In this document: positions 30,734-39,709 of the stretch, one piece after another
Numbering within the stretch: position 1 is the first letter of the stretch
Layout: the number at the start of each line of letters is the position of its first letter
Assembly (NCBI GenBank): GCA_947627185.1
Contig: CANQVF010000003.1
Span: 1-64,000 of the forward strand
DNA from: an uncultured Clostridia bacterium
Lineage (GTDB): Bacteria; Bacillota; Clostridia; TANB77; CAG-508
Reading direction: 5' to 3'
Length of the DNA: 64,000 nt
The notes under the pieces: model-generated
The model's database searches: none
Seen by the model: the letters and a program-made list of their open reading frames with translations, nothing else
What the model was told of the DNA's origin: nothing
Program-made: the position numbers and the translations under genes

Positions 30734-31452
30734 AAAACAATCCACGGGTAGAACCCGTGGATTGTTTTATAGGCGCCTATAAGGCCCTTCTTACAAGCTA
30801 CCGCTAAAGCGGTTTTGTTCGACAGTTTTACGCCATTTCTCTCGAGTTCTTATTACTTACCACCCTTAAAAAGGTCTTTATATTCTTTTATTGTCAATTG
30901 ATTTGACATCATATCTTCTTTTAATTGATTTTCTACATATCTGTATACTGCTATTTTGTTATTTCCTACCGTACTTACATAGTATCCCGTACACAAAAAT
31001 GTTCTGCTTCCATATTTGTATTTTAAACTTGAATGTCTTTCAAATATTATCAATGTACTTTTCTCTTTTAGATATCCCATAAATAATGATATACTTAATT
31101 TCTGTGGTATACTTACATACATGTGTATATGGTCTTGACATGCTTCTACATTTATTATTTCTATATTTTTTCTTCTACATAGTTCTCTTAATATCATTCC
31201 TATTTCTTGTTTTAATTTTCCATATATTTCTTTTCTTCTAAATTTTGGTGCAAACACTATATGGTACTTGCATTCCCATGTTGTGTGTGCTAAACTATCT
31301 GTGTATGGACTTTTTATACATCCCACTCCTCTCATAATTAATATTTTTAGCCGTCAAACTTTAAATATTATATCATGTTTGGAGTGGGTATTTTTGTTAC
31401 TTTGCTCAAAACTATAAGTTTCCGTTACCACGGATATAACCCGTGGTTTACC
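30734..31452 (-). mobile_element. IS200-type insertion sequence (tnpA only, no tnpB), with end hairpins
   Basis: Intact Y1/HUH TnpA plus matching hairpins at both sides: CCACGGGTagaACCCGTGG (30741-30760) and CCACGGatataacCCGTGG (about 31428-31446). Exact ends not determined. Confidence 0.75.
30853..31335 (-). CDS. tnpA: IS200/IS605-family transposase TnpA (Y1 HUH)
   Basis: 'HTTWECKYHIVFAPKFRRKEIYG', HUH motif 'DHIHMYV', catalytic-Tyr region 'YRYVENQ'. Confidence 0.93.
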   Translation of the reverse strand: MRGVGCIKSPYTDSLAHTTWECKYHIVFAPKFRRKEIYGKLKQEIGMILRELCRRKNIEIINVEACQDHIHMYVSIPQKLSISLFMGYLKEKSTLIIFERHSSLKYKYGSRTFLCTGYYVSTVGNNKIAVYRYVENQLKEDMMSNQLTIKEYKDLFKGGK

Positions 31453-31468
31453 CTTAAAGTTAAAAAGG

Positions 31469-31495
31469 CCGCCCCTTCTTTTTATGAAGAGGCGG
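31469..31495 (-). terminator. Terminator for the minus-strand gene at 31602
   Basis: On the minus strand CCGCCTCTTC-ataaaaa-GAAGGGGCGG followed by CCTTTTT. Confidence 0.65.
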
Positions 31496-31601
31496 TTTTG
31501 TTGAAATGATGTTTATCAACATTTGATTGGAATGCGTAATAATAATTAGTTTATAGTTAAAAAATTAATTTTGAGGCTAAAATAGTAATTAAGTTGATGT
31601 T

Positions 31602-32012
31602 TTAATTAGTATACAAGTCGTATGCATATGTAAAGCTTGAAACAATATTATTATTAGTATATACAACGACATAATACGTACCATATGCGGGTAATGATAC
31701 TGTTGTACTGTGCCCATTTGGATAATTTCCTAAATCAGCTTTACTAAAACCACCAGTTAAATTACTATTTGTGTAAAACCGTAATTGTAATGTAACAGGA
31801 GTATCTGTTACATAATTGATATGGATTACTCCTGCAGGTAATTTATCAAATTGTAAAACTTTCCCTCTTATAGCGTTTTGAACGTATTCAGAGGAAGAAC
31901 CTGACACGGGATAGTAAACCTCGTTTGCTTTTGAATAAGAAGTTACAGATATAGCCATAAGTAATGCTGTGATTAAAGTAAAAGTAACAAATGTTTTAAA
32001 TATATGTTTCAT
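31602..32012 (-). CDS. Small secreted protein of unknown function
   Basis: Start at internal Met (MKHIFKTFVTFTLITALLMAISVTSYS) with AGGAGGAAAATT RBS at about 32015-32025; signal peptide followed by a beta-rich about 110-aa domain. Confidence 0.65.
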   Translation of the reverse strand: MKHIFKTFVTFTLITALLMAISVTSYSKANEVYYPVSGSSSEYVQNAIRGKVLQFDKLPAGVIHINYVTDTPVTLQLRFYTNSNLTGGFSKADLGNYPNGHSTTVSLPAYGTYYVVVYTNNNIVSSFTYAYDLYTN

Positions 32013-32187
32013 AATTTTCCTCCTGTTTTTTTCGCATTCCAATCTAAAATAATACAATCTTTATTTGATTACATATGATTGTATTATTTTAAAATATAAA
32101 TAAACAACATATATATATTATAATAAATTATAAAAAAAATACATAAAAAATAGTGAAAAATGTAAATTTATTTCTTAATATAATTTT

Positions 32188-34794
32188 TTAAATCCATTCG
32201 CCATATTTTTTAATATATATTTTTTTAGCAAAACTTGCTACAATACAATATGCAAAAGACAATCCAAACATTAAAACAATAAAGTTTAATCCTATTGGAA
32301 CAAGGCTTATTGCTTTTCCTAAAGCAGTATAAGGTAGTAGAAGAGCAATTGCTATAATTACAAATGAAGAAATATATACAGGCATACTTGCTTTACTAGA
32401 TTTTAATGGATTTTTAGCTGTTCTAATAACATACATTCCAAGTAAATTTGAAATTATGCTGTAAGTAAACCAAATAGTTTGAAAAGCTAAAACAGTTCTA
32501 ACATTCATAATAAACCAAAGTATAGCGAATATAATTAAATCAAATGCAGAACTTAAAGGTCCCATAAAGAACATAAAATGTTTTAAACCGTTTATGTCTA
32601 ATTTTTTAGGTTCTTGAATAGCTTCTTTATCAACATTGTCAAAAGGCAAAGTCATTTGTCCGAAATCGTAAAGAAGCCCCTCTACTAAAAGTTGGATAGG
32701 AGTTTCAGGTAAAAATGGTAAAAGCACACTTGCAAACATAACAGAAATAACTTCTCCAAAGTTAAAACTTATAGCCATTTTGATGTATTTCATTAAATTT
32801 ACAAAAGTTTTTCTTCCTTCTCCAACACCATCTAATAAAACATTTAAATCTTTTTCTAATAAAATTATATCAGCAGATTCTTTTGCAATATCAACAGCAG
32901 TATCAACAGAAACACCAACATCAGAATTCATAAGAGAAGGACCATCATTTATTCCATCACCCATATAACCTACTGTATTTCCAGAATCTCTTAAAACACG
33001 AACAATTCTGGCTTTTTGAATAGGAGAAAGCTTTGCAAAAATATTTGTGTTTTTTAAATGTCTTAAAAGAGCTAAATCTGTTAATTTATCTATTTGGCTA
33101 CCAGTAACAATTCTTTTTGAATTGATTCCAACTTTATTACATACACATCTTGTAATTTCAACATTATCTCCAGTTAAAACTATAACACGAATACCAGCTT
33201 TATTTAGTTTTTCAATAGATTCTTTTGCACTTTCTTTAGGTGGATCTAAAAATCCTATAAATCCCATAAGTACCATGTTATTTTCATTTTGCACATCAAA
33301 TTTTTCAATATCATTAATATCATTTTTTTGACAAACGGCAACAACTCTTAATCCATCTTCATTAAGTTTTTTACTAATATTTAATATGTTAGTTTTTATA
33401 TCTTTTGTAATTGGACTAACATTACCTTGATAATCTACTAAGGTACAAATATTTAATATTTCTTCTACTGCACCTTTAGTAATCATTTGTTTTTTTGTTC
33501 CATCATCTAATATAACAGATAATCGTCTACGTGAAAAATCAAAAGGAATTTCATCTATTTTTTTATATTGCTTTTCAAAATTTTTCATATCGTTTTGAAG
33601 ACCTCTTGCTATAACTGCTTCATCTATATTTCCTTTTAAACCAGTTTGAAAATAAGAGTTAAGAAAAGCATGTTTTAAAACTCTTTTATCTTCTTCTCCA
33701 TGAACATTCAAGTATTTTTCAAGAACAATTTTATCTTCTGTTAAAGTTCCAGTTTTATCAGTACAAAGAATATTCATTGCACCAAAATTTTCTATTGAAT
33801 CTAATTTTTTTACAATAGTTTTCTTTTTAGACATTCTTACAGCACCTTTAGATAAACTAGAAGATAGAATTACAGGCAAAAGCAATGGTGTTATACAAAT
33901 AGCAATAGCAACTGCAAAAGTAAATGCTATTATAGCACTATGTTTCCAAGCATTTAAAAGAAAAACTATTGGAATAATAATAATCATGAAATGTATTAAT
34001 AATCTACTTATGTTTTCAATTCCTTGTTGAAAAGCAGTTTTAGGCTTACCGTTAGAAAGTGTTTTAGCCACTTTTCCAAAATAAGTGTTATCGCCTGTTT
34101 TTATAATAACACCTTTAGCTGAGCCAGATGCAACATTTGTTCCCATAAAACAAATTGTATCTAAATCTGCAATACTTGCAATATCTTCCATAGAAAGCTC
34201 AGAATCTGCAAGTTTTTTTACTGTATCAGATTCACCTGTTAAAGCTGATTGTCCAACATATAAATCTTTTGCTTCAATAATTCTTAAATCTGCTGGAATC
34301 ATACTACCAGCTGAAAGAAGAACTAAATCTCCTTGAACAACCTCTTTTATAGGAATTTGTTTTTCTTTTCCATCACGAATAACTGTTGCAGTAGTTGCTA
34401 CTAGTTCTTTTAATTTTTCAGCAGCTTTATTTGAACGATATTCTTCAAAGAAATCTAAAAAAGTACTTGCTGTAACTAGTATTGCAATAACAATAATGTT
34501 TGCATAACTTGGTGTTTCTGCTAAATAAACATCTGTGTAAAGTAGAATTATAACTATACCAAGTAAAATGCAGTTAAAAGGTGAAAAAAGACTTTCTAAA
34601 AAATAATGATACCATTTTTTGGGTTTTGCTTGAGTAATTTCATTTGGGCCCAAACTTTGTAAATTATCAGTAGCTTTTTTAGATGAAAGACCTTTTTCAG
34701 AAACTTTAAAAGATTTAATAAATTCATCTTTGGATAAAGTGCATTCTTTTCCATAAAGTCTTGCTACATTAACTTCTTCTTTAAGATTTTCCAT
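32188..34794 (-). CDS. mgtA: Magnesium-translocating P-type ATPase (MgtA/MgtB type)
   Basis: 'CTDKTGTLTEDKI', 'SALTGESD', 'NSYFQTGLKGNIDEAVI' (MgtA-like), 'TGDNVEITRCVCNKVGI', 'GYMGDGINDGPSL'. Confidence 0.85.
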   Translation of the reverse strand: MENLKEEVNVARLYGKECTLSKDEFIKSFKVSEKGLSSKKATDNLQSLGPNEITQAKPKKWYHYFLESLFSPFNCILLGIVIILLYTDVYLAETPSYANIIVIAILVTASTFLDFFEEYRSNKAAEKLKELVATTATVIRDGKEKQIPIKEVVQGDLVLLSAGSMIPADLRIIEAKDLYVGQSALTGESDTVKKLADSELSMEDIASIADLDTICFMGTNVASGSAKGVIIKTGDNTYFGKVAKTLSNGKPKTAFQQGIENISRLLIHFMIIIIPIVFLLNAWKHSAIIAFTFAVAIAICITPLLLPVILSSSLSKGAVRMSKKKTIVKKLDSIENFGAMNILCTDKTGTLTEDKIVLEKYLNVHGEEDKRVLKHAFLNSYFQTGLKGNIDEAVIARGLQNDMKNFEKQYKKIDEIPFDFSRRRLSVILDDGTKKQMITKGAVEEILNICTLVDYQGNVSPITKDIKTNILNISKKLNEDGLRVVAVCQKNDINDIEKFDVQNENNMVLMGFIGFLDPPKESAKESIEKLNKAGIRVIVLTGDNVEITRCVCNKVGINSKRIVTGSQIDKLTDLALLRHLKNTNIFAKLSPIQKARIVRVLRDSGNTVGYMGDGINDGPSLMNSDVGVSVDTAVDIAKESADIILLEKDLNVLLDGVGEGRKTFVNLMKYIKMAISFNFGEVISVMFASVLLPFLPETPIQLLVEGLLYDFGQMTLPFDNVDKEAIQEPKKLDINGLKHFMFFMGPLSSAFDLIIFAILWFIMNVRTVLAFQTIWFTYSIISNLLGMYVIRTAKNPLKSSKASMPVYISSFVIIAIALLLPYTALGKAISLVPIGLNFIVLMFGLSFAYCIVASFAKKIYIKKYGEWI

Positions 34795-34973
34795 TTTTTT
34801 AAATCATCTCCTTTTTTAAAAACAATATTATTATATCACTAAATTAAAAGACTAAAAATATTATATACAAAAAAATAGTAAATTATTGATATTCAAATAT
34901 TGCCAAAAAAAGAATTTTATATTATGATGAAAATGTAAAAAAATGTTATTTTACGAGAGAGGAGGTTATATTA

Positions 34974-35288
34974 ATGACAGAAGAAGAATATGAAAAAAAA
35001 GTAAAAGGTACAAAAACATTTTGTATAATTATAGGAATAATATTTGCTATAAGTTTTGTTATTAATTTATTAAATCAAAACTATATTAATGTATTAGTGT
35101 CTGCAGTTTTTTTAGTATTATTATATTTGTTTTATTCATTTACTAAAAATAAAAAAATAGCAGGACCTATAATAGGAATTGTATTAGGTATTTTATATAT
35201 TTTACAATTAAGTATTCTTTCAATTATTATAGGTATTTGTGTTCTTTTAGATAGTGTTGCAATGTTAAAATATATAAAATCAAACTAA
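34974..35288 (+). CDS. Small multi-TM hypothetical membrane protein
   Basis: GAGAGGAGG RBS before ATG 34974; 4 predicted hydrophobic segments. Confidence 0.6.
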   Translation: MTEEEYEKKVKGTKTFCIIIGIIFAISFVINLLNQNYINVLVSAVFLVLLYLFYSFTKNKKIAGPIIGIVLGILYILQLSILSIIIGICVLLDSVAMLKYIKSN

Positions 35289-35367
35289 AATATTAAAAGA
35301 AGTACATAAAATATTTCTTTTTGTTAATAATTTTATTATTAAACAAATAATATTTCCAATAAAAACT

Positions 35368-35512
35368 ATTGAAAATATAAAAATAAGATGTTAAAATTCT
35401 ATTAAAGTTTTCTAACGGAAAGCAGTATAAAAACTCCTAACCGAAAGAGCGCAAAAATAGAATTAATATTTAGTATAACTGCGCCCTTAAAGGATTGGGT
35501 GCAGTTTTTTTG
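35368..35512 (+). promoter_or_regulatory. Promoter plus structured leader with terminator upstream of the hyd maturation operon (attenuator/riboswitch candidate)
   Basis: TTGAAA-N17-TAAAAT, then AGTTTT/AAAACT hairpin, duplicated CTAAC(G/C)GAAAG motif, and AACTGCGCCC-ttaaaggatt-GGGTGCAGTTTTTTT terminator (35478-35510). Confidence 0.5.
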
Positions 35513-35589
35513 TAAAATTTTATAATTAAAAATTAAACATTATATATTTATTATTTTATGAATTAAATTTATGAAATTGGAGGAAAAAT

Positions 35590-35835
35590 ATGGAAACAAG
35601 AGTAGCAGTTATTGGAATAATTGTAGAAAACAAAGAAAGTGTATCAGAATTAAATAGATTACTTTCAGAATATGGTGATTTTATTATTGGAAGAATGGGA
35701 ATTCCATATCATAAAAAAGGAATTAATGTTATTTCAATAGTAATTGATGCTGAGCAAGATGTAATAAATACATTAAGTGGAAAAATTGGAAGATTAGGTG
35801 GTGTTTATGCCAAAACAGCATACAGTAACAAATAA
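35590..35835 (+). CDS. TM1266-type iron-only hydrogenase system regulator
   Basis: Small ACT-like protein 'METRVAVIGIIVENKESVSELNRLLSEYGDFIIGRMGIPY'; directly upstream of hydE. Confidence 0.8.
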   Translation: METRVAVIGIIVENKESVSELNRLLSEYGDFIIGRMGIPYHKKGINVISIVIDAEQDVINTLSGKIGRLGGVYAKTAYSNK

Positions 35836-36868
35836 TAATTTAATAGATAAACTGGCAAAAGAACATAGTCTTACAGTTGATGAATATTTATACTTAATTA
35901 AAAATCGAGCAGAATGTAGTGAATATTTATTTAAAAAAGCAGTAGATTTAAGAGAAAAAATATATGGCAAAGATGTTTATATAAGAGGACTCATAGAATT
36001 TACAAATTACTGCAAAAATGATTGTTTGTATTGTGGAATTAGAAGAAGTAATAAGTGTGCTCAAAGGTATAGATTAGATAAGGAAGATATTTTAAGCTGT
36101 TGCAAACAAGGCTATGAATTAGGTTTTAGAACTTTTGTTATGCAAGGTGGAGAAGACATGTTTTTTACAGATGAAATTCTTATTGATATTGTAAAAAACA
36201 TAAAGCAAAAATATCCAGATTGTGCAATAACATTATCTTTAGGAGAAAGAAGCTATGAAAGTTATAAAGCTTTAAAAGAAGCTGGAGCAGATAGATATTT
36301 GTTAAGACATGAAACAGCAAGTAAATCTCATTATGAAAAATTACATCCAAAGGAAATGAGTTTTGAAAATAGAATAAATTGTTTAGAAAATTTAAAAAAA
36401 CTTGGTTATCAAGTTGGTGCTGGATTTATGGTAGGTTCTCCATTTCAAACTGAAGAAGATTTAGCTAATGAATTAATTTTTTTAAAAGAATTAAATCCAC
36501 AAATGGTAGGAATTGGACCATTTGTACCACATAAAGATACGCCATTTAAGGAAAAATCACAAGGAACAGTAGATTTAACGTTATTTATGTTAGGACTTAT
36601 AAGATTAACTCTTCCAAATGTACTTTTGCCAGCAACAACAGCATTAGGAACAATAGACCCTTTAGGAAGAGAAAAAGGAATAAAAGCAGGAGCAAATGTT
36701 TTAATGCCAAATTTATCGCCAGTAAGTGTGAGAAAAAAATATATGCTTTACGATAATAAAATTTGTACAGGTGATGAAGCAGCACAATGCATAGAATGTT
36801 TAAAACAGAGAATAAACTCTATTGGATATAGAATTATAGTTGATAGAGGAGATTATAAAAATATGTAA
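35807..36868 (+). CDS. hydE: [FeFe]-hydrogenase H-cluster maturase HydE (radical SAM)
   Basis: Start ATG 35807 (GGTGG RBS), overlapping the TM1266 gene; 'FTNYCKNDCLYCGIRR' CX3CX2C. Confidence 0.88.
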   Translation: MPKQHTVTNNNLIDKLAKEHSLTVDEYLYLIKNRAECSEYLFKKAVDLREKIYGKDVYIRGLIEFTNYCKNDCLYCGIRRSNKCAQRYRLDKEDILSCCKQGYELGFRTFVMQGGEDMFFTDEILIDIVKNIKQKYPDCAITLSLGERSYESYKALKEAGADRYLLRHETASKSHYEKLHPKEMSFENRINCLENLKKLGYQVGAGFMVGSPFQTEEDLANELIFLKELNPQMVGIGPFVPHKDTPFKEKSQGTVDLTLFMLGLIRLTLPNVLLPATTALGTIDPLGREKGIKAGANVLMPNLSPVSVRKKYMLYDNKICTGDEAAQCIECLKQRINSIGYRIIVDRGDYKNM

Positions 36869-36948
36869 TTTACTTAAAGTAAAAAAATTTTAAATTGTTA
36901 ACTTTTTAATCAATAAATAATAATAAATTAAAAAAGGAGAGAAAAATT

Positions 36949-38370
36949 ATGATTAAGTATGACCCAAAATCTTTAGTTGCAGAGGAGTTTATAAATGATG
37001 AAGAAATAAAAGCAACTTTAGAATATGCAGATGCAAACAAAGATAACTTAGAACTTGTAGACAAAATTATTGAAAAGGCAAAAGAACGTAAAGGATTAAA
37101 TCACAGAGAAGCCAGTGTTTTACTTGCATGTGACAATGAAGAAAAAATAAAGGAAATTTATGATTTAGCAGAACAGATTAAAAAGGATTTTTATGGAAAT
37201 AGAATAGTTATGTTTGCACCACTTTATCTTTCGAACTATTGTGTAAACGGATGTTTATATTGCCCTTATCATCAAAAAAATAAAACTATACCAAGAAAAA
37301 AATTAACACAAGAAGAGGTAAAAAAAGAAGTTATTGCACTTCAAGATATGGGACATAAACGTTTAGCAATAGAAGCAGGAGAAGACCCAGTAAATAATCC
37401 AATTGAATATATACTAGATTGCATAAAAACTATATATTCAATAAAACATAAAAATGGAGCAATTCGTAGAGTAAATGTTAATATTGCAGCAACAACTGTT
37501 GAAAATTATAGAAAATTAAAAGAAGCAGGAATTGGAACATATATATTATTCCAAGAAACATATCATAAAGAAAGTTATGAATATCTTCATCCAACAGGAC
37601 CAAAACATAATTATGCATATCACACAGAAGCAATGGATAGAGCAATGGAAGGTGGAATTGATGATGTTGGAATAGGAGTTTTATTTGGACTTGATAAATA
37701 TCGTTACGAATTTGCAGGACTTTTAATGCATGCTGAACACCTAGAAGCAGTTCATGGAGTAGGACCACATACAATAAGTGTTCCTCGTGTAAAACATGCA
37801 GATGATATAGATCCAACAGATTTTGATAATTCATTAAGTGATGAAATGTTTTGTAAAATTGCTGCATGTATTAGAATAGCAGTTCCATATACAGGAATGA
37901 TTATTTCAACAAGAGAAACACCAAAAGTTCGTGAAGAGATTATTCGTTTAGGAGTAAGTCAAATAAGTGGTGGCTCTCGTACATCAGTTGGAGGATATGC
38001 AGAAGAAGAACGTCCACACGACACAGAACAATTTGATGTTTCAGATAATAGAACTTTAGATGAAGTTGTAAATTGGCTTATGAGAGCAGGATATATTCCT
38101 TCATTCTGTACAGCATGTTATAGAGAAGGAAGAACAGGAGATAGATTTATGAGTCTTTGTAAATCTGGACAAATTCAAAATTGTTGTCATCCAAATGCTC
38201 TAATGACTTTAAAAGAATTCCTTATGGATTATGCATCACCAGATACTAAAAAAATTGGTGAAGAATTAATAGAAAAAGAAATTGATAATATTGGAAAAGA
38301 AAAAGTAAAAGAAATTGTAAGAGAAAGACTTGTAAAAATTGAAAACGGAGAAAGAGACTTTAGATTTTAA
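36949..38370 (+). CDS. hydG: [FeFe]-hydrogenase H-cluster maturase HydG (radical SAM)
   Basis: 'LYLSNYCVNGCLYCPYHQKNK', C-terminal 'SFCTACYREGRTGDRFMSLCKSGQIQNCCHPNAL'. Confidence 0.95.
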   Translation: MIKYDPKSLVAEEFINDEEIKATLEYADANKDNLELVDKIIEKAKERKGLNHREASVLLACDNEEKIKEIYDLAEQIKKDFYGNRIVMFAPLYLSNYCVNGCLYCPYHQKNKTIPRKKLTQEEVKKEVIALQDMGHKRLAIEAGEDPVNNPIEYILDCIKTIYSIKHKNGAIRRVNVNIAATTVENYRKLKEAGIGTYILFQETYHKESYEYLHPTGPKHNYAYHTEAMDRAMEGGIDDVGIGVLFGLDKYRYEFAGLLMHAEHLEAVHGVGPHTISVPRVKHADDIDPTDFDNSLSDEMFCKIAACIRIAVPYTGMIISTRETPKVREEIIRLGVSQISGGSRTSVGGYAEEERPHDTEQFDVSDNRTLDEVVNWLMRAGYIPSFCTACYREGRTGDRFMSLCKSGQIQNCCHPNALMTLKEFLMDYASPDTKKIGEELIEKEIDNIGKEKVKEIVRERLVKIENGERDFRF

Positions 38371-38438
38371 TTCTATATAAAAATTTAGCATTACAGAAAA
38401 ATTAAGAGCAAATATATATTAAAGAAAGGAAAAGTTTT

Positions 38439-39653
38439 ATGGCACTTAATAATACTCCAGTTGGAGAGAGAATTCATATTGGATTTTTTGGATGTAGAAA
38501 TGTTGGAAAAAGCAGTTTAGTAAATTCTATTACAAATCAAGATTTATCTGTTGTAAGTGATATTAAAGGAACTACAACAGATCCAGTTAAAAAATCTATG
38601 GAGTTATTACCATTAGGACCAGTAATAATTATAGATACACCAGGATTTGATGATGAAGGAATTCTTGGTGAAAAACGTATAGAAAAAACTAAAAAAATAT
38701 TAAGAAGTTGCGACATTGCAGTTCTTGTTACAACAGCTGAAAGAGGCTTAAATGAAGTAGAAAAAAATCTAATATCAATTTTTGAAGAAAGAAAAATTCC
38801 TTTTATTATAGCAAAAAATAAATTAGACATTTTAACTCAAGATGAAAGAAATAAATCAAATACTTCTGAAAAAAATACAGAAATTTCAGAAAAAGAAATT
38901 TATGTGAGTGCTATAAATAAAACTGGAATAGAAGATTTAAAAAAAGCATTAGGAAATTTAAGTAAATCAAGAGAAAATAAACTTTTTTTAGGAGATTTAA
39001 TAAAGCCAAAAGATATAGTTGTTTTAGTTACACCAATTGATAGTGCAGCACCAAAAGGTAGAATGATTATGCCACAGCAACTTGCTATAAGAGATATTAT
39101 AGATGCAAATGGAATATGTGTTGTAACAAAGGAAAGTGAACTTAAAGAAACGTTGCAAAGCTTAAATAAAAAACCAACGCTAGTAGTAACAGATTCACAA
39201 GTATTTGAAGAAGTAAATAAAATTGTTCCAGAAGATATTGCTTTAACATCATTTTCAATTTTAATGGCAAGGTATAAAGGATTTTTAAAAACAGCAATAA
39301 ATGGGGTAAATCAAATAAGTAAATTAAAAAATGGTTCTAAAATTCTTATTAGTGAAGGATGCACTCATCATAGACAGTGCGATGATATAGGAACAGTAAA
39401 GCTTCCAAATTGGTTAAAAAAATATACAAATTTAGATTTAAACTTTGAGTGGAGTAGTGGGACTGGATTTCCAAATGATTTAAAAAAATATGATTTAATT
39501 ATTCACTGCGGTGGATGTATGTTAAATGAAAATGAAATGATTTTTAGAATGAATTCAGCAGTAAATCAAAATGTTCCATTTACTAATTATGGAATTGCAA
39601 TTGCATATATGAAAGGAATTTTAGAAAGAAGTATTAAACCAATAATTAAATAA
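38439..39653 (+). CDS. hydF: [FeFe]-hydrogenase H-cluster maturation GTPase HydF
   Basis: 'GFFGCRNVGKSSLVNSITNQ', 'SEGCTHHRQCDDIG', 'IIHCGGCMLN'. Confidence 0.95.
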   Translation: MALNNTPVGERIHIGFFGCRNVGKSSLVNSITNQDLSVVSDIKGTTTDPVKKSMELLPLGPVIIIDTPGFDDEGILGEKRIEKTKKILRSCDIAVLVTTAERGLNEVEKNLISIFEERKIPFIIAKNKLDILTQDERNKSNTSEKNTEISEKEIYVSAINKTGIEDLKKALGNLSKSRENKLFLGDLIKPKDIVVLVTPIDSAAPKGRMIMPQQLAIRDIIDANGICVVTKESELKETLQSLNKKPTLVVTDSQVFEEVNKIVPEDIALTSFSILMARYKGFLKTAINGVNQISKLKNGSKILISEGCTHHRQCDDIGTVKLPNWLKKYTNLDLNFEWSSGTGFPNDLKKYDLIIHCGGCMLNENEMIFRMNSAVNQNVPFTNYGIAIAYMKGILERSIKPIIK

Positions 39654-39709
39654 ATTATATATGTTACCTCAATTATTATAATTTCATATTATATAATTGA
39701 GGTGATATT

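Noticed and set aside
30770-31340. TnpB/IscB-type RNA-guided nuclease or omega-RNA next to the IS200 tnpA
   Set aside because: No tnpB ORF on either strand within or beside the element; it is a tnpA-only IS200 type.
34795-34970. M-box Mg2+ riboswitch upstream of mgtA
   Set aside because: The mgtA upstream region is short, AT-rich and shows no M-box-like conserved segments or terminator.
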